From Treponema sp. UBA1798 (lineage in GTDB: Bacteria; Spirochaetota; Spirochaetia; Treponematales; Treponemataceae), in NCBI GenBank assembly GCA_002319875.1, contig DCFS01000330.1, forward strand, positions 17,371 to 29,600: a DNA stretch of 12,230 nt, given 5' to 3'. Shown here one piece after another: positions 6,455-12,230 of the stretch (its first letter is position 1; every line of letters begins with the position of its first letter). Position numbers and translations under genes: made by a program. The notes under the pieces were generated by a model. It worked only from the letters and a program-made list of their open reading frames with translations. It did not search any database and had not been told where the DNA came from.

Positions 6455-8105
6455 ATCTTGAAAACTGTTCAATAAGCTCTGTAATTACAGGAATCAGCTG
6501 TTTTTTACGTGAGACTATATCCTTAAGATAATATACATTATCTTCCTTTTTCGGGAATGTCATATACTGCAGGAATTGTTCATCGCTTTCAAAAAGCAGG
6601 ATACTGCTGAGCTGGGTTATATCCGTTACCAGCAGGGCACAGAATAAAGCCTTACGGCTTCTCCGCTCTATTTCGAGTTCATTCAGAAATTCTTTTTTAC
6701 GCTTGAGTATCTCACCGGTATTATCAACTTCAATCTGGCTGACCGTATAGTCTTCCTTACCCTGCGTATATTCTTTCATATCCTGTTTTATTACTTCACT
6801 GGCAGAACGGCCGCCGATATGGCTGCCTGCGGCGATCAGTTCTTCACCCAGTTTCTGTATATCAAGATTCGTAATATTCGACAGGTATTCAGCCGTTTCA
6901 CGGTCTGTATCGGTTGTCGTCGTAGACTGCAGGATAAGCGTGTCCGAAAGTATACCGCTCAGCAGAATACCTGCAATATCAAGCGGAATGGAAATCCGGT
7001 TTTCACGATACAGATTTGCAATAAGTGTTGAAGTAGCCCCTACAGGCTTGTTGATAAAAGTAATGGGATAGTTTGTTGCAAGCGTTCCCAGTTTATGATG
7101 ATCTATCACTTCGAGCAGTTTATAGTGCTCCAGCCCCTCAACAGCCTGAATGATTTCATTGTGATCTACGAGTACGACTTCGACATTCGGTTCATGAAGC
7201 AGGTCGCTTTCCGAAATGATACCGATTACTTTATTTTCACCATTCGTAACGGGCAGACTCCGGCTTACGGATTCCTGCAGAAGCGGGCGGATCTTTGCGA
7301 CACTGTCTCCCGGAAGCACAGGTTTCACCGTTGCATCAGCCATAACGGAAACAGGAGTAGAATAGGCTATAAGCATAGCGGTGGAAGAGGTATCATACGG
7401 ACTGATCAGTACAGATACATTCTGTTTCTCCGCTTTCAAACGAAGTTCCTTATTCAGTACATTGCCCGATGTTATGACAAGCAGTTTTATTCCGGCATCA
7501 ATTGCAGACTCCTGGATATCCTCCCTGTCACTGGCTATAACAACCAGATTTTCACTTTTATGTTCCTGCAATACGGCCTGAAAAGTTTCTGTTCTGGCAG
7601 CTCCTACAAGAACCGTACCTTTAAACAGTTCCTTTTCGTTTTTTACTATAATGGGCTGTGCGTTCAGAGTTGAATGGACCAGATCGACACTTGTCGTTAT
7701 AGCCGATTTTTTTTCAGGGTTTAATATTTTAAGAACATCCTGCGCAAACGCATTGTAATGCAGCAGCGACTGATATTTGCCGCTTTCATCCACAACAGGA
7801 AGGACCTTGTAACTTTTCGCATCCATCTTTCCGATTGCTTCCCAGAGCGATGTATGACAGTCGACCGTATCGCAGCGGTCACGCATATAATACGCAGTTT
7901 TAGGAATCAGATCGGGAATATACTCCGGTACGGGAACTTTAAAGCGGGTAAAGATATACTCCGTCTGTGGAGAAAAATGGCCTGCCCGCGCGGCAACAAA
8001 ATTTTCATATCCGAGTAACTGTTTAAGGCGCGCATATGCAGCGGCGGAAACACCGGAATCCGTATCAGGATTTTTATGACCGATGACATATACTGTTTTT
8101 TTCAT
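6453..8105 (-). CDS. ppaC: Manganese-dependent inorganic pyrophosphatase with CBS and DRTGG domains
   Basis: A family II inorganic pyrophosphatase that hydrolyses pyrophosphate to phosphate and so pulls biosynthetic reactions forward. The 550-residue protein opens with the DHH-domain signature GHKNPDTDS (9-17), giving metal ligands His10, Asp14 and Asp16. A regulatory insert follows at about 70-305: a CBS motif, a DRTGG-like segment (about 135-250) and a second CBS motif. In known enzymes this insert binds adenine nucleotides (diadenosine polyphosphates where DRTGG is present). The catalytic domain then resumes with VDHNE (313-317) and the DHH motif IDHHKLG (334-340), and the C-terminal DHHA2 domain ends with SRKKQLIP (532-539). 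I chose ATG 8105 because it gives MKKTVYVIGHKNP and lies just after a promoter. An upstream in-frame ATG at 8171 would place the -35 box inside the gene. There is no Shine-Dalgarno. GuaA, encoded convergently, produces pyrophosphate. Confidence 0.95.
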   Translation of the reverse strand: MKKTVYVIGHKNPDTDSGVSAAAYARLKQLLGYENFVAARAGHFSPQTEYIFTRFKVPVPEYIPDLIPKTAYYMRDRCDTVDCHTSLWEAIGKMDAKSYKVLPVVDESGKYQSLLHYNAFAQDVLKILNPEKKSAITTSVDLVHSTLNAQPIIVKNEKELFKGTVLVGAARTETFQAVLQEHKSENLVVIASDREDIQESAIDAGIKLLVITSGNVLNKELRLKAEKQNVSVLISPYDTSSTAMLIAYSTPVSVMADATVKPVLPGDSVAKIRPLLQESVSRSLPVTNGENKVIGIISESDLLHEPNVEVVLVDHNEIIQAVEGLEHYKLLEVIDHHKLGTLATNYPITFINKPVGATSTLIANLYRENRISIPLDIAGILLSGILSDTLILQSTTTTDTDRETAEYLSNITNLDIQKLGEELIAAGSHIGGRSASEVIKQDMKEYTQGKEDYTVSQIEVDNTGEILKRKKEFLNELEIERRSRKALFCALLVTDITQLSSILLFESDEQFLQYMTFPKKEDNVYYLKDIVSRKKQLIPVITELIEQFSR

Positions 8106-8112
8106 TGCAACT

Positions 8113-8141
8113 ATTGTGAAGCAATTCGGCGCTTTTGTCAA
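8113..8141 (-). promoter_or_regulatory. Promoter for ppaC
   Basis: On the minus strand TTGACA (8141-8136), a 17-nt spacer and a weaker -10 CACAAT (8118-8113) predict a start near 8106, immediately before the ATG at 8105. This would give a leaderless mRNA. The -35 is full consensus; the -10 matches 4 of 6 bases. Confidence 0.5.
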
Positions 8142-8198
8142 ATTACAGCAGAAAAGGATTTCTTTTTTCATCGTAATCCGCCGGCTTGTACCAATATC

Positions 8199-8227
8199 TT
8201 GTTTGTCTCACGGATAATCAGTAAAAT
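8199..8227 (+). promoter_or_regulatory. Promoter for galK
   Basis: TTGTTT (8199-8204), a 17-nt spacer and TAAAAT (8222-8227) predict a start near 8234, about 3 nt before the galK ATG at 8237. No ribosome-binding sequence lies between. A TATACT at 8231-8236 touches the ATG but has no matching -35. The promoter diverges from that of ppaC. Confidence 0.5.
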
Positions 8228-8236
8228 GTATATACT

Positions 8237-9472
8237 ATGAAAAACGAAATTATCGGCGGGGATTTTGATCCCGTTGCTTTACCGGCGGAATTCATTAAAA
8301 TATATGGCGGTACAGCGGACAGCATGCGGGAATTTGCGTCCCCTGCACGGATAAACATAATCGGCGAGCATATCGACTATAATGGCGGTAAAGTATTTCC
8401 CGCCGCCATCGATAAATATCTGTATGTTGCCATCCGGAAACGTACGGATACAAAGATTGTCTATAATGATCTCAAATTTCCGGGAACGTTTCAATTCGAC
8501 ACGGGCGATACGTTTTCCTATAAAAAAGAAAACGGCTATGCAAACTTCCTGAACGGAATCCTTTCCATACTGAAACGCAGGGGATGCAGGTTTCCCTGCG
8601 GATTCGATGTACTGATGGTAAGCAACATACCACCTGCCGGAGGTATCTCTTCGTCATCGGCACTTGAATGTGGCTTTGCATATGCGGTGTCTGAATTATT
8701 CGGTTTCAATATAAGCAGAAAAGACATAGCGCTTATCGGACAGCAGAGTGAACACGAGTTTATGCATGTAAATTGCGGCATTATGGATCAGTTCATTATT
8801 GCAACCGCGAAGAAAAATACTGCTGAACTGCTGGACTGTGCGACGATAGAATATGAGTACGTGCCTCTTGAACTGGGTGACTACCGTTTTGTCGTTATGA
8901 ATACGAAGAAAAAGCGTCAGCTTGCTGATTCAAAATACAACGAGCGCAGATCACAGTGTGAAACAGGCCTTGCAATGTTACAGAAAGCTGCTGTTCCGCT
9001 TCCTTCAGGCGGCACGTATACAAATACAAGGGACATCCCGGATCTGTGCAGCCTCTCTGAGGCACAATTCGAAATATGCAGCAACGCACTGGACGACGAA
9101 GTTATACGGAAACGCGTGCGGCACTGCGTCACGGAAAACGTACGCGTTCTTCAGGCAGTTAATGCCTTGAAGGCAGGAAATCTCACGCTGCTGGGAACGC
9201 TGCTGAAGGCTTCGCATGAATCCTTAAAAACGGACTATGAAGTGACTGGTATAGAACTGGATACGCTGGCCGACACTGCAAACGCACAGAAAGGATGCAT
9301 CGGAGCCCGTATGACAGGGGCAGGATTCGGAGGCTGTGCGATAGCTCTTGTACATAAAAATTCGATTCCGGCTTTTATCGACAGCGTTCAGAAAGAATAT
9401 ACCGCTGTAATCGGACACGAAGCAGGATTCTTTGACTGCACAAGCGGAGACGGCGTAAAAGAAATAGAATGA
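8237..9472 (+). CDS. galK: Galactokinase
   Basis: Phosphorylates galactose to galactose-1-phosphate with ATP, the first committed step of the Leloir pathway, in the cytoplasm. The 411-residue GHMP-family kinase shows all three family motifs. The galactokinase signature lies near residues 36-51 (SPARINIIGEHIDYNGG). The ATP-binding GHMP motif IPPAGGISSSSALE lies at 131-144. The C-terminal glycine-rich GARMTGAGFGGC lies at 356-367. Asp184 in GIMDQ and Arg38 correspond to the catalytic pair known from galactokinases. The protein is slightly longer than the E. coli enzyme (382). ATG 8237 leaves about 36 residues before the signature, as in known enzymes; there is no Shine-Dalgarno. No other Leloir gene is in the window, so galK stands alone. 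Its 3' end faces the convergent gene at 9485-9898 with only 12 nt between and no visible terminator. Confidence 0.96.
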   Translation: MKNEIIGGDFDPVALPAEFIKIYGGTADSMREFASPARINIIGEHIDYNGGKVFPAAIDKYLYVAIRKRTDTKIVYNDLKFPGTFQFDTGDTFSYKKENGYANFLNGILSILKRRGCRFPCGFDVLMVSNIPPAGGISSSSALECGFAYAVSELFGFNISRKDIALIGQQSEHEFMHVNCGIMDQFIIATAKKNTAELLDCATIEYEYVPLELGDYRFVVMNTKKKRQLADSKYNERRSQCETGLAMLQKAAVPLPSGGTYTNTRDIPDLCSLSEAQFEICSNALDDEVIRKRVRHCVTENVRVLQAVNALKAGNLTLLGTLLKASHESLKTDYEVTGIELDTLADTANAQKGCIGARMTGAGFGGCAIALVHKNSIPAFIDSVQKEYTAVIGHEAGFFDCTSGDGVKEIE

Positions 9473-9484
9473 TCAGACTCTTAT

Positions 9485-9898
9485 CTATCTGCTCCAGTCC
9501 GCAGGAGCGGTAGTATACAGGCAGTTTGTATGAAATACCGCCCCATGAAGTTTCCATTGCACGGTAACTCCGCGGATCTTTCTTTCCGAGTCAACAAGGT
9601 TTGCTACTGAAACAATCTGCACACCAGGATCAAGATCTGTCATGTGCCGAAAAGTACCGGCTTTTCCGGGAATTTCACCGGAGTTCGTTCCACCGTAGGG
9701 AATATGTACGGTGGCAGCTTTTTCACGGAACAGTCTTTCCGTTCTGAGAATTACTGCTGTCGCGTGGATATCATTTCCGGCAACCGTACTATTGACGATA
9801 TATCCCGTATAAAGAGCTGCTGCTACTGCAGCAAAAAGCAGACATCCGGTACACATAATCAATACCTTCGACTTTACGATGCTACCATGTCGTTTCAT
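9485..9898 (-). CDS. Small membrane-anchored protein of unknown function
   Basis: A 137-residue protein I do not recognise. A basic N-terminus (MKRHGSIVKSK) precedes one hydrophobic segment (about 12-35), which reads as a signal anchor or uncleaved signal peptide. No lipobox is convincing: CTGC at 16-19 lacks the leading Leu. The remaining 100 residues are probably periplasmic, with a possible beta strand VTVQWKLHG (111-119) and two late features, Cys126 and Trp135. A strong Shine-Dalgarno, AGGAG at 9908-9904, lies 5 nt before the ATG, which supports a real gene. It is convergent with galK and shares no operon with it. No promoter could be assigned. Function unknown. Confidence 0.7.
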   Translation of the reverse strand: MKRHGSIVKSKVLIMCTGCLLFAAVAAALYTGYIVNSTVAGNDIHATAVILRTERLFREKAATVHIPYGGTNSGEIPGKAGTFRHMTDLDPGVQIVSVANLVDSERKIRGVTVQWKLHGAVFHTNCLYTTAPADWSR

Positions 9899-10041
9899 TT
9901 TAACTCCTGAACGGGCACGGAGAGAACCTCTGCGAGACTACAGAAAGAGAAAACTCCAGCAATGTGAAGGAAAACAAAGGAGAAAATAGACATGTACATG
10001 CTGTTTTTGACTCACAAAACATATCCTGCCCGTTTTGTGTT
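9899..10041. other. Intergenic region with palindrome and hairpin
   Basis: This spacer holds a 10-bp perfect palindrome CATGTACATG (9991-10000). It also holds an 8-bp inverted repeat CACAAAAC (10013-10020) / GTTTTGTG (10032-10039) with an 11-nt loop. The hairpin is followed on the plus strand by a T-rich run, so it is terminator-like in that direction, though no established plus-strand gene precedes it. For the minus-strand rhamnose operon it could be a 3' structure without a U-tract. The palindrome could be an operator for the 9485-9898 gene; no regulator is identified. Confidence 0.35.
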
Positions 10042-10066
10042 TTATTTTATAATGTCAATAGTATAG
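9992..10066 (+). CDS. Possible 24-residue hydrophobic peptide
   Basis: AAAGGAG (9976-9982) lies 9 nt before ATG 9992, which opens a 24-codon reading frame ending TAG at 10064-10066. The peptide begins MYMLFLTHKTYPARF and ends in a hydrophobic stretch (FVFYFIMSIV). A good ribosome site plus hydrophobicity would suit a small membrane peptide or leader. However, no promoter or downstream plus-strand gene is visible and the frame crosses a hairpin. It could easily be chance. Confidence 0.2.
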   Translation: MYMLFLTHKTYPARFVFYFIMSIV

Positions 10067-10335
10067 GTTAGAAACAGGTATTCGTCAAACGGGATTTTAG
10101 TGTTAATGGAATTTATGGACATAAAAATAACGATTCTGCTGCCCGGGTCATCATCAAAAATTGCTGCTTTAGGGGGAACAAACAGATAATTACAGGCAGA
10201 CTCTGTTTCCGATACAACGGTAAACATACCACGACCTGCAGGGACTTTTAAGGCACGCAGATTAAATCCAGTTGGCTTAACCGGCGCGCCTTTAAGGCAG
10301 TCTTTCTCCTTACAGCAGCCAGTCCTTTTCTTCAC
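10042..10335 (-). CDS. Doubtful 97-codon reading frame in frame after the rhaD stop
   Basis: The frame runs from a GTG directly after the rhaD TGA to a TAA at 10042-10044, in the same frame as rhaD. The product (MKKRTGCCKEKDCLKG...) has an early Cys-Cys...Cys cluster and later hydrophobic stretches (YLFVPP, RIVIFMSI), but I recognise no family. The GTG has no ribosome site. An internal ATG at codon 37 (10227) with AGG before it would give about 61 residues. It may be a small third gene of the operon, a decayed remnant, or chance open frame. RhaD is already full length without it (281 against 274 in E. coli), so it is not needed as a C-terminus. Confidence 0.3.
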   Translation of the reverse strand: MKKRTGCCKEKDCLKGAPVKPTGFNLRALKVPAGRGMFTVVSETESACNYLFVPPKAAIFDDDPGSRIVIFMSINSINTKIPFDEYLFLTYTIDIIK

Positions 10336-11181
10336 TCAGGAATATTTACGTACCGGTTTTTCATACAGGAATTTTTCCGGAAGTGTTACGTTGAAGTCCT
10401 TCGCCAGATGTCTGAAATCGTCGGGCTGTATCGTCTGCAGCTTATTCTGCGACATAGACAAAACTTTGACAAGCACTTCTGCAGCCTTTTCAATTGTATG
10501 CATAAGTCCGAATGTAATATCGAAATCTTCACCGGAACAGAACATTCCGTGATGCGCCCAGATCGCTGCATCATATTGTTTCATCAATTTGCTGGTAGCC
10601 ACTGCTATATCCCTGCCGCCCGGTACCATCCACGGAACGACCCCGATTCCTGACGGAAATACCACCGGACACTCAGTCGCACTTTCCCACAATTCACGGG
10701 TAAAAACCTCATCTCTAAGCGGCAGCACGAACGTAAGCGCAATAACGTTAGTACAATGCGCATGATAAATAACACGATATTTTCCACCGGTCAACTGTTT
10801 TTTCACTTCATGGTTCATAAGGTGAGTCGGCAGTTCGCTTGTCGGTCTGCCTCCGTCACGCAAACCCCAGCGGATACGAAAATTTTTTCCTTTGCCGTCT
10901 ATTTCAATAATGCAAATCGTTCCTTCCGGATCAAGAATTACATTCCGCATATATTTTCCACTGCCTGTTACCAGGAAGTACTCTCCGGCAAGATCGGGAA
11001 CATCAGTACCGATCTGTGTCCAGGGTTGTTCTGTACCGAAGTTTTCTTCAACATCCTTTACTTCTGCCGGCTTCATGCGGTAAGAAAGATTCCCTCCGTT
11101 CCGCTCATGCCATCCCTGTTCCCATCCGTCGTTACATAAACGTACAAATCCCTGTACGAATGCGGCATCTGTAACTTTCAT
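10336..11181 (-). CDS. rhaD: L-rhamnulose-1-phosphate aldolase
   Basis: A class II aldolase that splits L-rhamnulose-1-phosphate into dihydroxyacetone phosphate and L-lactaldehyde in the cytoplasm. The 281-residue protein follows E. coli RhaD (274) along its whole length: GWHERNGGNLS (23-33), FLVTGSGKYMRNV (69-81), TSELPTH (114-120), FTRELWESATECPVVFPSG (160-178) and the zinc site. Metal ligands are His140 and His142 (YHAHC) and His211 (WAHHG); Glu116 is the expected catalytic residue. ATG 11181 is chosen because AGGAG (11193-11189) lies 7 nt upstream; an ATG at 11199 would add six residues and overlap the kinase more. The Shine-Dalgarno overlaps the kinase stop, so the genes are tightly coupled. 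No terminator with a U-tract follows. Confidence 0.95.
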   Translation of the reverse strand: MKVTDAAFVQGFVRLCNDGWEQGWHERNGGNLSYRMKPAEVKDVEENFGTEQPWTQIGTDVPDLAGEYFLVTGSGKYMRNVILDPEGTICIIEIDGKGKNFRIRWGLRDGGRPTSELPTHLMNHEVKKQLTGGKYRVIYHAHCTNVIALTFVLPLRDEVFTRELWESATECPVVFPSGIGVVPWMVPGGRDIAVATSKLMKQYDAAIWAHHGMFCSGEDFDITFGLMHTIEKAAEVLVKVLSMSQNKLQTIQPDDFRHLAKDFNVTLPEKFLYEKPVRKYS

Positions 11182-11192
11182 AACAAATCTCC

Positions 11193-12230
11193 TCAGCATG
11201 CATGTGCATGCTTAAGCCATTCGGCTTTATAATCTTCGTACCCGTATATATCAACAGGTAAAACGGGAGTACGGTCAATACCAATCAATCCGGATACTTC
11301 CGTATGGGTTTTACCGGTAAGTGCCATAAGGGCACTCATAGCACATCCCGTTGCAGTCGCCTCTTTCATCGTCGTAAGGAAACACCTGTTCCCTTTTAAT
11401 ACAGAAGCCAGCAGCGTATTGTACAATATATTACGGCGGAATCCACCCTCCGTAAATACATCCGTACTATTTTTCAGACCGGCACGGAAAAGCGCAGCCT
11501 CTGTCTGGATAACCATTGAAAGATCGAGTGCCGCAAAAAAATATTCACGGTCGGAAAGAATCGGGGGAACAGCGTTACCCGACTGCATATCCGCCAGCGG
11601 ATAAAATATCCCGTTTTCATAAATCCCGGGTTCCGAATCGGGAAACTGCCCTGACCCACGCACCGCTTCAGGCAGTATAAAAACATTTTTTTCGTTTATA
11701 AGAGTCTGTAGCGAGGCCGTAACAGAAGCAGGGAAGTCTTTCGTATTACAGGTTTTCTGATACAGCCTTACATAGGTGTCAACTTCAAGCCCGCCGGTAA
11801 ATATAGCAGTTTTAACCGGTTCATCAAGCGCGCTTCTGTTAAAGAAAACTATTTTTCCCAGATCTTTTTCAGAAAATTCTGCCTTACCGTGTACAGGATG
11901 CATACAGACGCACCAGGTTCCCGTCGAATTGAGAATAAAATCTCCCGAAGAATTCTGCCCCAGATACGGAAGCAGCGACGCATTGGAATCATGTATTCCG
12001 GCAGTTACGATAACCGATGGATCAAGTCCAAGTCGTTCCGCCGCTTCAGAAGTAAGCTTTCCGAGACTGGAACAGGCAGGAACTGAAAGTTCCGGCATTC
12101 TGGAACGAATTCCAAGCCTGTCCGTTACAGAAGACCAGTCATCCGCGGTATAATCCCACAGGTAGGTGTGACAACCGGTAAACGTCGGCTCATACGCTTT
12201 TCTGCCCGTCAGGCGGTATGCCCAATACTG
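11193..12230 (-). CDS. FGGY-family carbohydrate kinase, probable rhamnulokinase (partial)
   Basis: The C-terminal 345 residues of a sugar kinase; the frame is open to the window edge, so roughly the first 120-150 residues are missing compared with usual FGGY kinases. Visible landmarks are the early QYWAYRLTGR segment, GIHDSNASL in the actin-fold core, the ATP-domain stretch NSTGTWC, and TEGGFRRNILYNTLLASVL followed by EATATGCAMSAL, all typical of the FGGY C-terminal domain. Placement directly upstream of rhaD implies that it phosphorylates L-rhamnulose at O1 to feed RhaD. The sequence alone could also fit fuculokinase or another kinase closer to the rhizobial RhaK type than to E. coli RhaB, so no symbol is given. 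The internal Met at 12098 is not the start. It ends TGA (11195-11193) within the rhaD ribosome site. Confidence 0.88.
   Translation of the reverse strand, partial: QYWAYRLTGRKAYEPTFTGCHTYLWDYTADDWSSVTDRLGIRSRMPELSVPACSSLGKLTSEAAERLGLDPSVIVTAGIHDSNASLLPYLGQNSSGDFILNSTGTWCVCMHPVHGKAEFSEKDLGKIVFFNRSALDEPVKTAIFTGGLEVDTYVRLYQKTCNTKDFPASVTASLQTLINEKNVFILPEAVRGSGQFPDSEPGIYENGIFYPLADMQSGNAVPPILSDREYFFAALDLSMVIQTEAALFRAGLKNSTDVFTEGGFRRNILYNTLLASVLKGNRCFLTTMKEATATGCAMSALMALTGKTHTEVSGLIGIDRTPVLPVDIYGYEDYKAEWLKHAHAC
11195..11212 (-). promoter_or_regulatory. Short hairpin at the kinase-rhaD junction
   Basis: In minus-strand mRNA the last kinase codons (KHAHAC) form AGCATGC-ACAT-GCATGCT, a 7-bp stem with a 4-nt loop. 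It ends exactly where the rhaD Shine-Dalgarno (GAGGAG) begins. Such a placement could tune rhaD translation or mRNA cleavage between the cistrons. It may equally be a by-product of repeated CAT/GCA codons. Confidence 0.3.

Noticed and set aside
7095..7673. 192-codon plus-strand frame opposite ppaC
   Set aside because: Antisense to the well-supported pyrophosphatase, with no start signals or recognisable motifs.
8106..8171. N-terminal extension of ppaC from ATG 8171
   Set aside because: It would precede the family's canonical MKKTVYVIGHKNPDTDS and would contain the TTGACA box of the predicted promoter.
10336..10338. Selenocysteine read-through at the rhaD TGA
   Set aside because: RhaD is complete at this stop compared with E. 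coli, class II aldolases use no selenocysteine, and I see no convincing SECIS-like stem directly after the TGA.
11182..11199. rhaD start at ATG 11199
   Set aside because: ATG 11181 has AGGAG at the right spacing; the upstream ATG overlaps the kinase coding end and has no ribosome site.
12096..12098. Start codon of the FGGY kinase at ATG 12098
   Set aside because: The frame continues open for 44 further codons to the window edge with kinase-like sequence, so the gene is truncated by the window and this is an internal Met.

Overview
This window looks like an ordinary chromosomal segment of a spirochete, most probably a Treponema. That guess rests on protein style: a long two-lobed GMP synthetase, a CBS/DRTGG-type manganese pyrophosphatase, a PilZ protein, moderate GC content and AT-rich spacers rich in hairpins. 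No rRNA, tRNA, CRISPR array, insertion sequence or phage gene was seen. No genus-level marker is present, so the assignment is an inference.

Left half, plus strand: two perfect hairpins (11-106) precede a promoter and a gene run. The run is a PilZ-domain protein (155-1087), a YihY/BrkB-type membrane protein fused to a cyclic-nucleotide-binding-like domain (1098-2408), pyrG (2499-4139) and guaA (4136-6010). pyrG and guaA overlap by 4 nt, which suggests coupled translation of the two glutamine-dependent enzymes that make CTP and GMP. A second pair of perfect hairpins (6014-6073) follows guaA.

The guaA-ppaC spacer (6074-6452) holds a good promoter (TTGACA/TATCAT), about 220 nt without a convincing gene, and a strong intrinsic terminator. 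This is a small-RNA gene candidate whose two halves can be paired by hand into an irregular rod, loosely like 6S RNA; its class is not established.

Middle: ppaC (minus, 6453-8105) and galK (plus, 8237-9472) diverge from a 131-bp region with one promoter each. Both genes, and the PilZ gene, have predicted transcription starts within about 3 nt of the ATG and no Shine-Dalgarno, whereas pyrG, guaA, rhaD and the 9485-9898 gene have good ones. PpaC hydrolyses pyrophosphate, a product of GuaA.

Right part, minus strand: a small membrane-anchored protein (9485-9898), a low-coding spacer with hairpins and doubtful small ORFs (9899-10335), then rhaD and an adjoining FGGY sugar kinase cut by the window end. 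Together these form a rhamnose-type (possibly fucose-type) deoxysugar catabolic operon. I found no clearly new defence or mobile system. The most noteworthy items are the unassigned small RNA, the YihY-cNMP fusion beside a PilZ protein, the leaderless starts and the matched hairpin pairs.
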